The translations under genes were made by a program, and so were the position numbers. Positions 9,401-15,870 of a stretch of DNA of 49,059 nucleotides are shown one piece after another. The DNA comes from Streptosporangium carneum (GTDB lineage Bacteria > Actinomycetota > Actinomycetes > Streptosporangiales > Streptosporangiaceae), in the NCBI RefSeq assembly GCF_027922005.1, contig NZ_BSEV01000044.1:1-49059 (forward strand). The letters run 5' to 3'. The notes beneath the pieces are model-generated. The model was not told the DNA's origin. It was given only the letters and a program-made list of their open reading frames with translations, and did no database searches. Within the stretch, counting starts at the first letter, position 1; every line of letters starts with the position of its first letter.

Positions 9401-11001
9401 GCGAGGACGAGTGGCGGCACCAGATCCAGGTGATCGCCATCGAGCTGCAGCAGATCGAGCGGCAGATCCTGGCCGCCGAGCGGCACCGCGACGTCGCCCT
9501 GCGCGACCTCGACGTCCAGGAGGAGCAGGTCGGGCACACCGCGGAGGTGCAGGACTACCTGCGCGACCGGTTCACCAGCGCGGAGCTCTACCTGCACCTG
9601 CAGCGCGAGACCGCGGCGCTGTACCGGCAGCTCTACGACCTGGCGCTGCGCACCGCGCGGCGGGCGCGGCGGGCCTTCCTGTACGAGCGCGGGCCCGGCT
9701 CGGCGGCCCCCGCGTTGCCCGAAGCCGGCTGGGACTCGCTGCGCCAGGGCCTTGTGGCCGGGGAGCGGCTGCATCTGGCGCTGCGCCAGACCGAGGCGGC
9801 CTACCTCGAGGAGAACTGCCGCGAGTACGAGCTCACCCGGCACCTGTCGCTCCGCCTCGACTTCCCCATGGCGTTCCTGCAGCTCCAGCAGACCGGCTAC
9901 TGCGAGATCGAGGTGCCGGAGTGGTTGTTCGACCTCGACCACCCAGGCCACTACATGCGCAGGATCAGGAACGTCACGGTCACGATCCCGTGCGTCGTCG
10001 GGCCGTACGTAGGGGTGAACTGCCGTCTGACGCTGCTGAGCAGCCAGACGCGGGTTGATCCCGCGCTGCGGGACGCGGCCGCCGACTGCTGCGGCGCGTG
10101 CCCGCGCGAGCCGGGCTGCCGCTGCGCCGACGCCGGGCGGTGCCTGTGCCCCGGCGGCGGTTCCGCGCGGCGCTGCCGGTGCGCGCGGGGAGGCTGCTCG
10201 CGCTGCCCGGCCCTGCCCGACCCCGCGGCCGGGTACGCCCTGGCCGCCGACGACCCGCGCGTCGCGCGCGCACACGACGCGACGGAGGCCATCGCGACCT
10301 CCGGCGGCCAGAACGACTCAGGGCTGTTCGAGCTGAGCTTCCGCGACGAGCGCTACCTCCCGTTCGAGTTCCGCGGGGCGGTGAGCCGGTGGCGGTTCGA
10401 GCTGCCGCCCGAGGACAACCGCTTCGAGCTCGGCAGTGTCAGCGACGTGCTGCTGCATCTCAACTACACCGCGCGTGAGGGCGGCGACCGGCTGCGTGAG
10501 GCGGCGCGCGCCCACGCCAGGGGCAGGCTTCCCGGCGAGGGCTTCCGGATCGTCGACGTCAGCCGGGATCTGCCCGACGACTGGTACCGGTTGCGGTCCC
10601 TCGCGCACCGCCCCTGGGTGCGCTGGCCGCTGCGGCTGGGCCGGGAGCTGTTCCCGTTCGTCCCCGGCGGGTGCGACCTCCGGGTGACCCGGCTGGAGCT
10701 GTTCATCGAGGTCGGGACGCCCGGCTGCCGGTCGTCCGTGCCGGTGCGGCTCCTCGCCGGGCACCGGGGGAGGCACGGGGAGGAGCACAGGGGGGAGCAC
10801 GGGCAGGACGAGCCGTGCGGCTGCCCGGCGGTGGAGGCCGAGTGCGTGGCGAGCGCCGACTGGCCCTGCCTGTTCCACGGCGTCCTCGAGGCGGAGCTGC
10901 CCGTGGACGGCTCCCAGCAGGTCGAGCTGGTCTTCCCCGAGCTGCCCGGCGGGATCTCCGCGCTCTACCTGCTGTGCGGGTACGGCCACGCGGCGACCTG
11001 A
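454..11001 (+). CDS. Giant TcA-type Tc (ABC) toxin subunit, neuraminidase-like domain protein
   Basis: This 3515-aa protein is much longer than the ~2500 aa of Photorhabdus TcdA1. TcA subunits form the pentameric bell-shaped shell and injection channel that delivers a TcB-TcC cocoon. Landmarks seen: VRP1-like helical segments around residues 700-1500; a PA14-like beta-sandwich around 1600-1760; the neuraminidase-like region entered by YRENWIEWKDLREARR near 2230; the helical stem from ~2798 (FAYLLQKALDITGEVRGFGA); a hydrophobic channel segment ~2895-2945; a long coiled coil ~2980-3080; and the C-terminal TcB-binding signature SGGQNDSGLFELSFRDERY followed by RYLPFEF and the SDVLLHLNYTAREGG type ending near 3310. 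The ATG is preceded by GGAAGGA. There is no secretion signal. Odd: a 15-bp VNTR linker and several His- or Cys-rich insertions. The stop is 6 bp from the convergent next gene. Confidence 0.88.
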   Translation: MPALIVVRLRPGRPMSGPDFSTALSGLTIEAFDLTFADTETGVSLGTASGVLTSADVSDLLVDLTTTAIVQHFLDVTISGPLMERRPASAATAVIVASPPAGHPEHPAGTSFDIRLKITRNGVPIADRRIDFNATVVDVATPPVLLADVLAMPPSAYATVPAVATGAGGRLELPEDGAPPGFHGLVAAIDAVLALDPADGRRISQRTTLTAAQARQIAAEIEWDRAIHPPPAEPRPLGDMYTLPPVNPAVEAGDAENDRRRFEAELDGYHATHDGRTLRLAGFVHAAWAAMMCERLSAGEHLSGPGPAQGTVDGVRAATLTFPLLLGASDGTTLRHAAVRLAGDPAGGALDPRFTVPAAYFYALGAALPPQVDVAQRFATAKADAEAKTLVAIQTAIEAGVVAAAEPPAATAGPAQPIVPAQAARRLRAIGQASTPAPHVPLDAAVRPLVTAWLDHQGPTAAIDAGFWVPAVASGSGAAAYLALLLRAVTDDFDPLITAIVAELGVASAAALVAVTDERWRRLFLPPQAPPRLDLLPPFTDVGPAGTPADRTEVFIRRLRQFFAVPFTQVVQTVSAPGSPPALQPPSADVFAAFAARYAAHGGGTYIPGSARDPGATRSAVAEVFPGDGDAQAWLAAALDAIDALHVLTAFAAPGSAHEELRFSLMEALYARGFTTVEAVRALSPADFPRALEGTVAHPFAEDVQTAAGGSTAGPPDRQEGFVPVNPGGLTDCVPPPHLSPFGLTAYLGELLRLSAASTCARPFPPDAERTTAGLLSGRRGPIGDLRATAANLTTPVPVVDLVNESLEHLAAAAATGGAAGGAVFDTASGEVAGHVIGGEGHDPAVLLAAVPEHSSPSAAASPAAYAALRADAGAPQLPYDQALDVTRTYLDAGGVSRYAVMRRFRRRITEFALDPGNEPEGFASHRWRYPVRLETALEYLCLSAREHAMLYTRTPGEEPVGDVPAAWQLYGFSQPVVSDRSWTRIAVRLPEFLRRTGLDYCDLVELQRSGIVRFDVTPAAHGRREGDGRLPDCPPCDPQEHRLRFPAEGESDDTAGGLVRLALVARLQARLRGRCAGGLSFQNLADLDAVLHLFAADGTVNPDFLRQLAAVLMLCDDFGLPLGAGGGSGPLERMPLLALWAEDASEQERSRAVGLLLDGVEESAGRADPDLETTPELIKIIGENLDALSRLSGFDPAVPSDSWRARPAATLRFAEVLLKVYLSPFTVGELLFLLTADDHLEGDDPFPLQDRNEAAEDPLALGDTEAFDGQGPHSLWTLRAALREAAVSQEDVERWSWHRIVRALRADFGHLSPATGPDPLDLLGRRFFAGELRAAGTSVSPADSRFSVPLPAAETSPDMWAGGPPEGGFAYDAATEELYCRLPLRDADVLDRLLHVRPLNAAERRAVRDLYFAPRVALAPFAAIFENPVEAIESLVREGDSHARLARFRTAFALFRRRCELIARHLAGHVLAAAGDDPRDAERAVPAAWLLLRELWADENLGLEPWEADSGAPPRVTWPWRPGGGAFAALLGLTGTGLTGEYTPADSAGPLLWREVRGPMSAFGDTRNANNAPVPTVVPAMDLELTPRQLRYLSVRNGLALLDDDGEPLGGAQAFTVRWHGVLLVEEGGVYRFHAGCLCRTGRATEHEDHGHDQGHRRGHGHGWRHDGDHGDPHGDGGEDGPDDRYRHGRADGHDDRHGEGCDRRDWRVVLRRGQRVWTVLNHGMPGDEAPGHRSGPLRLRRGAYAIVIEARQHVPELSHGGDADPVRTGFRFAYSGPDTSGEVTPLPFDRLFRPAKTASLSDGVVRQPTDGESAGGESAGGESAGGERAGGERAGGERAGGERAGGEPTTVIRPGEAAAAWLDGLYTSSLRDIRRTYQRAFKALLLAHRFGLSARPERGYRQSELGHLLAHGETFAGTAHLRTGPASFGVHRAWMDPDLLPVADPYLPDAVADQRGDPSPQRRAALFDVWERLYDYRDLRRRTGAARERPAWLLFAEVAERQPDDPAHLLRHLGVDARHAPLVTAYFDVPPDPYRLAAHDLADERWAIRAWRGSRLLRDLTERLVPPSVGAARPDLWAADDPGEPVGTPPLRGTANLIRFVEDAYVENTTPRRYTDLRRLNDGLRERARRALLAYLCGMDRVALPTAPGRFVRTPGELSDLLLQDVEAGPGQRTTRIEDGVAAVQAFVQRALLGLEPALAVGPGTRELWRSRFATFADWRACARRQAYRENWIEWKDLREARRSEAFRLLDAQLREDRLSVPVPGGLEWWPGPRPAGHPALGLLQDGERAVQRLLDAPAEGLGLLGRPLSSAQPAWLTPAPLPLDPGGNGEDDETDGGGSREDDRGGDGGSGEGRGGRRRSKTGGRSRRRALPAAAEPTLTVSASVEQPAETRLPLWLTAAISLGVPFVRVAAAGVPYASAHPHPSGPASGCCDACDHDDPEEVVDEYYFWLVPGARYDADDPGQDADAGVVISTAADPADQTSDWHRPDKLPGLLNWLPGGTAHLWWCRVRGGRFEPPRRSAEGVRLRPGSAPVELVFQGRTGDSLRFTVPSAVRPVGHSDPTSPGFRYDMAPDAALTLPLVAPATPSGVSYPGGMAAYPYFAFEPPGAPLLPLSPFPVVSAVAGALRTHCRFDAALAWYDLAHRPLDADNAWRPGGPPEPLSPVAVRRRAMLLSYAETLAQAADAYLNRGDAESTRLARVLLDVLARLLGEAPRRITGPDEPEAAALSAFSPRPASLNPRLLALYDRCADRLGRVRHDLDGHRPHPGGRAAEEHGEASCESGCDGAGCHGATGPYRFAYLLQKALDITGEVRGFGASLLTLYEKGDAEGLAALRAAHEHQLVELGRRTRQLQWREADWQLQALEKTKQGALARLAYYQRLLQGGNNAGEIGYETLTVVSTASRVAGNISEGIAQGIGMSPDFWLGVAGIMGTPLQFNQFPLGNKLAAGFSTAARIMNSVAENAGTSGALSLTEGGWQRREDEWRHQIQVIAIELQQIERQILAAERHRDVALRDLDVQEEQVGHTAEVQDYLRDRFTSAELYLHLQRETAALYRQLYDLALRTARRARRAFLYERGPGSAAPALPEAGWDSLRQGLVAGERLHLALRQTEAAYLEENCREYELTRHLSLRLDFPMAFLQLQQTGYCEIEVPEWLFDLDHPGHYMRRIRNVTVTIPCVVGPYVGVNCRLTLLSSQTRVDPALRDAAADCCGACPREPGCRCADAGRCLCPGGGSARRCRCARGGCSRCPALPDPAAGYALAADDPRVARAHDATEAIATSGGQNDSGLFELSFRDERYLPFEFRGAVSRWRFELPPEDNRFELGSVSDVLLHLNYTAREGGDRLREAARAHARGRLPGEGFRIVDVSRDLPDDWYRLRSLAHRPWVRWPLRLGRELFPFVPGGCDLRVTRLELFIEVGTPGCRSSVPVRLLAGHRGRHGEEHRGEHGQDEPCGCPAVEAECVASADWPCLFHGVLEAELPVDGSQQVELVFPELPGGISALYLLCGYGHAAT
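5392..5578 (+). other. His/Asp-rich insertion within the PA14-like domain of the TcA protein
   Basis: Residues ~1647-1708 are almost entirely His, Asp, Gly and Arg (about a dozen His). They interrupt an otherwise recognisable PA14-like strand pattern: FTVRWHGVLLVEEGG before, and WRVVLRRGQRVWTVLNHG after. This looks like a surface loop with metal-binding potential. Confidence 0.7.
5891..6000 (+). repeat. In-frame 15-bp tandem repeat, 7.3 copies
   Basis: The unit gtgagtcggccggcg occurs three times, then gtgagcgggccggcg four times, then a partial gtgag. It encodes three ESAGG and four ERAGG pentapeptides, residues ~1813-1849 of the TcA-like protein. The 15-bp period keeps the frame, so copy-number change would vary the length of a hydrophilic linker without truncation. 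Confidence 0.95.
10084..10215 (+). other. Cys-rich insertion in the TcA C-terminal region
   Basis: Residues ~3211-3254 hold 11 Cys in about 45 residues, in CC, CxC and CxxC spacings. The segment sits between the coiled coil and the conserved SGGQNDSGLFELSFRDER motif, a place where ordinary TcA proteins have a short loop. Smaller Cys/His patches occur near residues 2425-2450, 2775-2797 and 3430-3475. Confidence 0.7.
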
Positions 11002-11007
11002 CCTCCG

Positions 11008-13329
11008 CTAACCGACGCCGGGGTCCGTCCGAGATCGATGGGAGGAGTCGAGCAGGGACCACACGGTCTGGGGCGTCAGCGGGGTGACGGTGATCCGGTC
11101 GGCGATCTCCGGCAGCGCGGCGGCCACCGCGTTGCCTATCGCCGCGGGCGGGCCGATGACGCCCGCCTCGCCCACTCCCTTCATGCCGCCCGGTGTGACC
11201 GGTGAGGGGGTCTGGACCAGGACGACCTCGACGGCGGGGATCTCCCGGGTGGTCGGCAGGAGATACTCGGCGAGGGGCAGGCCCTCCTCGGAGTAGGCGA
11301 GCTCCTCCGTCAACGCCATCCCGATCCCCTGGGCGACCCCGCCCCTGATCTGGCCTTCCACGATCGCCGGGTTGACCAGGGTCCCCGAGTCGCCGACCAC
11401 CCAGTAGCCCTCGACCTCCACGGCCCCGGTCTCCACGTCGACGGCCACCGCCGCCGCGTGGGCTCCGTAGGCGTAGGTGTAGGCGGCGGGGTCGTGGGTC
11501 GCCCGCTCCTCCAGGCCCGGGGACATCCCCTCGGGCAGGTCCCAGCCCCGCCAGGCGGAGGCGGCGATCTCCTCCAGGGTCCGCCTCGCGCCCGGATCGC
11601 CCTTCACCCGCACGACCTCGCCCGCGACCTCCAGATCCTCAGGGGCCGCCTCCAGCTGATGGGCGGCGATGGCGACGATCCTGTCGCGGAGCCGGGCGGC
11701 GGCCTGGATCAGCGCTCCCCCGCCGACCGTGAGCGAACGGCTCGCGATGGAGCCGACCGGCGAGTACGGCGTGGCCGCGGTGTCGCCGAGCACCACCTGG
11801 ACCCGCTCGAGCGGCACCCCGACCCGGTCGGCGGCGAGCTGGGCGAGCGCCGTCTCGATGCCCTGTCCGATGCCCGCGACCCCGGTGCAGACGACGACCG
11901 AGGCGTCGGGCTCCATGCGCACGACCGCGCTCTCGAACCCGCCGGCCTGGATGCCCGCCGCCTTCATCTGCGCGGACGGCCCCATGCCCGTGCTCTCCAC
12001 GTGGCAGGAGAAGCCGACGCCCCGCCTGCGCCCGTCGTGCGAGGGGCGGGTTCGCGCGAGGCCGCGCAGGGCGCGCAGGGCGCCGGGGTAGTCGCCCGAG
12101 TCGTAGGACTGCCAGGTGCGGGTGGCGTAGGGCAGCTCCTCGGGACGGATCATGTTGCGCAGCCGTATCTCGACCGGGTCCACGCCCAGGCGTCGCGCCG
12201 CCTCGTCGACCAGCCGCTCGCGCGTCCAGGTCGCCTCCGGCTGCCCGAACCCCCGGTACGAGCCGGTCGGGGTGGTCGTCGTGACGGCCGCGCGCACCCG
12301 CGCCCCGGCCCGCTCGAAACGGTACGGCCCGGGCAGCATGGTCGCGGAGACCGCGATCGGCGAGATGCCGACGTTGGACGGATGCGCGCCCAGGTCGCCG
12401 AGGATGTCGCAGTGCAGGGCGACGAAGCGGCCGTCCGCGTCGAGCGCCAGCCGTCCCCGGTGGACGGCGTCGCGGGCCGGCAGGGTGGCTCCGAAGTGGT
12501 CGGTGCGCGGCTCGACCCACCTCACCGGCCTGCCGGAGCGGATCGCGGCCAGGCAGACCAGCGTCTCGTCGGGGTAGAGGTGCTCCTTTGCGCCGAACCC
12601 CCCGCCGACGTCGCATCCGATGACGCGCACCCGGTGCTGGGCGAGGCCGAGGGCCTGCGCCGCGTGGTCGCGCACGTGGTGGGGAGCCTGGGTGGAGGCC
12701 CAGATCGTCAGCGTCCCGTCCGCCCAGGACGCCACGATCCTCCTCGGCTCCATGGGGCTCGGCGCGGCCCTGCCGATTCTGAAGGTCATCTCCACGACGT
12801 GCTCCGCCCCGGCGATCAGCTCCTCGCAGTCGGTGTCGCCGATCACGAAGTCGGTGACCAGGTTCGTTCCCCACCCCGGGTACAGCAGCGGGGCGTCGTC
12901 CAGCAGGGCCCTGTCCGCCCCGACCACGGCGGGCAGCTCGTCGAACCCGACGTCGAGAAGCTCCGCCGCGTCCTGGGCCGCCTCCTCGGTCAGGGCGACG
13001 ACGACGGCGAGCGGCTGGCCCGCGTAGCGGATCGTCTCCTCCAGCACCGGGTAGGAGCTCTCCGGCTGTCCCGGCGCCAGGGACACGCAGGGCAGCCTGA
13101 CCCCGGCCGCGTCACCCGCGGTGATGACGTCGAGCACCCCGTGGGCCGCGCGGGCGGCTCCCGCCTCGCACCGCGTCACCCGGCCGTGCGCGAGGGGGCT
13201 GCGCACGACCACCGCGTGAGCCATGCCTGGCAGGCTGACGTCCCCGGCGAACCTCCCCCGCCCGGTCAGCAGGCGGGGGTCCTCCCTACGGGGCGTCCTG
13301 GCGCCGACATACGGACGATCATCGCTCAT
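11008..13329 (-). CDS. Molybdopterin-binding large subunit, xanthine dehydrogenase / aerobic CO dehydrogenase family
   Basis: Enzymes of this family hydroxylate purines, aldehydes, N-heterocycles or CO at a molybdenum-cytosine-dinucleotide centre. The 773-aa product starts at an internal ATG (MSDDRPYVGARTPRREDP); a longer frame to 13491 adds an Arg/Pro-rich leader unlike the family. Seen: the N-terminal a/b hammerhead (DPRLLTGRGRFAGDV), VGGGFGAKE, the active-site loop SYRGFGQPE and the catalytic-Glu motif GMKGVGEAG near the C-terminus. The loop is not the AYRCSFR of true form I CO dehydrogenase, so the substrate is unknown and CO oxidation is unlikely. Neither the FAD-binding medium subunit nor the 2Fe-2S small subunit is encoded beside it. 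Convergent with the TcA gene, 6 bp apart. Confidence 0.88.
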   Translation of the reverse strand: MSDDRPYVGARTPRREDPRLLTGRGRFAGDVSLPGMAHAVVVRSPLAHGRVTRCEAGAARAAHGVLDVITAGDAAGVRLPCVSLAPGQPESSYPVLEETIRYAGQPLAVVVALTEEAAQDAAELLDVGFDELPAVVGADRALLDDAPLLYPGWGTNLVTDFVIGDTDCEELIAGAEHVVEMTFRIGRAAPSPMEPRRIVASWADGTLTIWASTQAPHHVRDHAAQALGLAQHRVRVIGCDVGGGFGAKEHLYPDETLVCLAAIRSGRPVRWVEPRTDHFGATLPARDAVHRGRLALDADGRFVALHCDILGDLGAHPSNVGISPIAVSATMLPGPYRFERAGARVRAAVTTTTPTGSYRGFGQPEATWTRERLVDEAARRLGVDPVEIRLRNMIRPEELPYATRTWQSYDSGDYPGALRALRGLARTRPSHDGRRRGVGFSCHVESTGMGPSAQMKAAGIQAGGFESAVVRMEPDASVVVCTGVAGIGQGIETALAQLAADRVGVPLERVQVVLGDTAATPYSPVGSIASRSLTVGGGALIQAAARLRDRIVAIAAHQLEAAPEDLEVAGEVVRVKGDPGARRTLEEIAASAWRGWDLPEGMSPGLEERATHDPAAYTYAYGAHAAAVAVDVETGAVEVEGYWVVGDSGTLVNPAIVEGQIRGGVAQGIGMALTEELAYSEEGLPLAEYLLPTTREIPAVEVVLVQTPSPVTPGGMKGVGEAGVIGPPAAIGNAVAAALPEIADRITVTPLTPQTVWSLLDSSHRSRTDPGVG

Positions 13330-13833
13330 GGACCTGATTGTGACCGCCGCCCCATGCCCCGCCAAGAGCGCCGTGCCGTACGGCCCGCGGCGGGGCGGCC
13401 GTCCTGGGCGCGGGCGGCCGGGCCGTTCACCGGCGAGGACGCGTCCGGCGGTTACGGTCATCCGCCATGGGAGTCGGCGGATCTCCCCCATGGTGGTCGG
13501 TCAGGACACCTCCTGGCGTTGACTGACATGATCAGCCTCATTCCCCTCGCCTGGTCATCCCGTCCGCCGCGTCCCATCCGGAGGACAGCGGCCGACGACG
13601 GAGGGGCAAGCCCGTCTTGCGCGCCCCTTAGCCGGTAGACGTTCCTCGGCCATCGGCACGGGTGACGGGGTGCGCCTCGGTGGGGCGGGTGGTGTGTGCG
13701 GCGGTCCGGCTGTGATTTCAGCTCGGACCGCCACACTGGCGTCACCCAAAGAGACAGTCACTATCTGCAACTTCATTATTACGCAGAGTCATGGGACGAT
13801 GAGGTGTCGGTAACTCCTCACCCAAGGAGCATC
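13330..13833. other. Intergenic stretch without a recognised gene
   Basis: About 500 bp between the divergent molybdoenzyme gene and the small-peptide gene. No coding frame has convincing family features. The last ~90 bp are noticeably less GC-rich and probably hold the promoter of the 52-aa peptide; I cannot assign -35/-10 boxes with confidence. Confidence 0.5.
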
Positions 13834-13992
13834 ATGAACACCACGCGCACCATGCCGCACCAGTCCGCCCCGGTCGAGCGCACCATCACCGGAGCCCCGG
13901 CGAGTGGCACCGTCGGCGTTGCTCCGTCGCTCTTCCAGCAGAAGGACCCCTGGGGTCCAGGCTTTCCCTTTGCCGGTGACGACGACAACTAA
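13834..13992 (+). CDS. Small 52-aa peptide of unknown function
   Basis: The ATG is preceded by AAGGAG four bases upstream, a strong ribosome binding site, which favours this start over longer frames. The peptide has no signal sequence or membrane segment. It has a Thr/Ala/Pro-rich N-terminal half (leader-like) and a distinctive aromatic/Gly/Pro tail, DPWGPGFPFAGDDDN. Size, strong RBS and the aromatic/acidic tail resemble RiPP precursors or secreted signal peptides, but no Cys is present and no maturation enzyme, protease or exporter is encoded nearby. A two-component system starts 97 bp downstream on the same strand. I do not recognise the family. Confidence 0.6.
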   Translation: MNTTRTMPHQSAPVERTITGAPASGTVGVAPSLFQQKDPWGPGFPFAGDDDN

Positions 13993-14075
13993 CCGCACAC
14001 CTAACCGCACACCGTGAACCGGCCCCGTTGTTCTTCGGAGCGGCGGGGTATGCGGTGCTGCGCCGGCGTGACGTC

Positions 14076-14081
14076 TAGACT
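14076..14081 (+). promoter_or_regulatory. Candidate -10 box (TAGACT) for a leaderless histidine-kinase transcript
   Basis: TAGACT ends 8 bases before the GTG start, and there is no Shine-Dalgarno between them. This is the usual arrangement of leaderless actinobacterial genes. No good -35 is seen. Confidence 0.4.
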
Positions 14082-14089
14082 TCGCAGCC

Positions 14090-15235
14090 GTGTCAGCTGA
14101 ACGAGTCGCCCGCACGCTGGTGGGCGTGCTGGCGGGCATGGCCCTCGGCGTCGTCGAGCTGGCCTTCCTCTGCCTGGCCTTGCCGATGTCCGTGACGCCG
14201 GTCACGCGGGCGGCGGCGGGGCGCATCGCGGCCGGGTTGACGGCGTTGGAGCGGGCTCGGCTGGCGGCCTGGCTCGACCACGACACGGAGCGCGCGGGCG
14301 GCTACGGCTTTCTCACCGCCCGTGCCGTGACCGGCGTGCTCGGCGGGTACGTCTGCGCCGCGACCCTGTTCCTCAGCGGCCTGTTCCTCTTCGGCGGGCT
14401 GCTGGGCCTGATGTCGGGGCCGTCGAATCCGGTGCGGCTGGAGCTTCCCGGCGTGAGGCTGGCCGTCGACGGCCGGGCGCTCGGGCTGACGGGCGGGGTG
14501 ATCCTGCTGGCGCTGGCCGTGCTGGCGGTCATCGCGGTCGGCGCCGTCGACCGGCGCCTGGCGGGCCACTTCCTCGGGCCGGACAGGCAGGAGCGGATGC
14601 GCAGGCGGATCGCCGAGCTGACCGCGACCCGCTCGGGCATCGTGCGGGCCGTCGACGACGAGCGGCGCAGGATCGAGCGCGACCTGCATGACGGCGTGCA
14701 GCAGCGAGGGGTGGCGCTGGCCATGCTGCTGGGGCGCGCCCGCCACAGCTCCGACCAGGACAGGACCGCCGAGCTGCTGCGCCAGGCCTACACCGAGGCC
14801 CGCCAGCTGCTCGACGAGCTGCGCGGCGTGGCCTGGCGGATCTACCCGACCGCGCTCGACGAGCTCGGCCTGCACGCCGCCCTCGCCGGGGTCGCCGAGC
14901 GGTCGGGCGTGCCGGTGACCGTGCACTACGGGCTGGCCGAACGGCCCGTCTCCGAGATCGAGACGGCCCTGTACTTCGTGGCCCGCGAGGCGATCACCAA
15001 CGCGGTCAAGCACGCGGCGGCGCATGACATCCTGGTCGTCCTGACCGAGGACGAACGGACGGTGAGCGTGGAGATCTCGGACGACGGCGAGGGTGGGGCG
15101 GACCTGTCGGGAGGGGGACTGTCCGGGCTGGCCAGGCGCGTCCTGGCGCTCGACGGGAAGTTCGCCGTCCACAGTCCGCGAGGAGGCCCGACCAGGGTCT
15201 CCGCGACACTGCCCAGGGTCGCGCCGTGCGACTGA
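14090..15235 (+). CDS. Two-component sensor histidine kinase, NarL/DesK type (HisKA_3)
   Basis: The 381-aa membrane kinase autophosphorylates on His and passes phosphate to the adjacent response regulator. N-terminal hydrophobic segments lie near residues 10-35, 80-110 and 132-152. A HisKA_3 dimerisation domain contains the H-box ERRRIERDLHDGVQQR with His200. The HATPase domain has the N-box REAITNAVKHAA (Asn304) and the G-box SDDGEGG...GGGLSGL. There is no large extracellular sensor domain, so the stimulus is probably sensed in or at the membrane. The GTG start has a TAGACT box just upstream. The end overlaps the regulator gene by 10 bp, implying translational coupling. Confidence 0.93.
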   Translation: MSAERVARTLVGVLAGMALGVVELAFLCLALPMSVTPVTRAAAGRIAAGLTALERARLAAWLDHDTERAGGYGFLTARAVTGVLGGYVCAATLFLSGLFLFGGLLGLMSGPSNPVRLELPGVRLAVDGRALGLTGGVILLALAVLAVIAVGAVDRRLAGHFLGPDRQERMRRRIAELTATRSGIVRAVDDERRRIERDLHDGVQQRGVALAMLLGRARHSSDQDRTAELLRQAYTEARQLLDELRGVAWRIYPTALDELGLHAALAGVAERSGVPVTVHYGLAERPVSEIETALYFVAREAITNAVKHAAAHDILVVLTEDERTVSVEISDDGEGGADLSGGGLSGLARRVLALDGKFAVHSPRGGPTRVSATLPRVAPCD

Positions 15236-15870
15236 TCCTGGCCGACGACTCGGTGCTGCTGCGCGAGGGCCTCATCCGGCTGCTCGAGGACGCGGGCCAC
15301 GACGTCGTCGCCGCGGTCGGCGACCCGGAAGCGCTGCTCGACGCCGTCGAACGGCACCGGCCCGACGTGGCGGTCGTCGACGTGCGCATGCCGCCGACGT
15401 ACACCGACGAGGGGCTGCGCGCGGCGCTGGAGATCCGCGGGCGCCGGCCCGCTGTCGGCGTGCTCGTCCTGTCGCAGTACGTGGAGAAGACCTACGCGGC
15501 CGCGCTGCTGTCCGGGGCCACGGAAGGGCTGGGCTACCTGCTGAAGGACCGGGTCTCCGAGGTGGCCGACTTCCTCGAGTCGCTTGAGCGGGTACGGGCG
15601 GGCGGGGCGGTGTTCGACCCCGAGGTGGTCCGTCAGCTGATCGCCCGCACCACGCGCGCCGACCCGCTGAGCAGGTTGAGCCCGCGCGAGACGGAGGTGC
15701 TGCGCCTCCTGGCGCAGGGCTTCGTCAACGCCGCGATCGCCGAACGCCTGCACGTGTCGCCGAGCACCGTCGAAAAGCACGTCGCCGCCGTCCTGGACAA
15801 GCTCGACCTGCCTCGCGACCCCGGCTACAGCCGCAGGGTGCTGGCGATCCTGCGCTACCTCGACGGCTGA
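15226..15870 (+). CDS. NarL/FixJ-family response regulator
   Basis: The 214-aa DNA-binding regulator partners the upstream kinase. The receiver domain (residues 1-~120) has the acidic pair Asp7/Asp8, the phospho-acceptor Asp52 in VAVVDVRMPP and the conserved Lys in YLLKDRVS. The C-terminal LuxR-type HTH (~150-205) reads LSPRETEVLRLLAQGF...ERLHVSPSTVEKHV. The GTG start lies inside the end of the kinase gene. Targets are unknown; the 52-aa peptide gene upstream of the kinase is the closest candidate, by position only. Confidence 0.95.
   Translation: MRLILADDSVLLREGLIRLLEDAGHDVVAAVGDPEALLDAVERHRPDVAVVDVRMPPTYTDEGLRAALEIRGRRPAVGVLVLSQYVEKTYAAALLSGATEGLGYLLKDRVSEVADFLESLERVRAGGAVFDPEVVRQLIARTTRADPLSRLSPRETEVLRLLAQGFVNAAIAERLHVSPSTVEKHVAAVLDKLDLPRDPGYSRRVLAILRYLDG

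Noticed and set aside
5782..10275. 1497-aa minus-strand open frame
   Set aside because: Antisense shadow of the TcA gene, no domain-like pattern.
13330..13491. N-terminal extension of the molybdoenzyme frame
   Set aside because: Arg/Pro-rich, outside the family alignment; ATG at 13329 starts at the expected place.
13834..15870. Complete RiPP biosynthetic cluster
   Set aside because: Only a possible precursor; no cyclase, radical SAM, YcaO, lanthionine synthetase, protease or transporter next to it.
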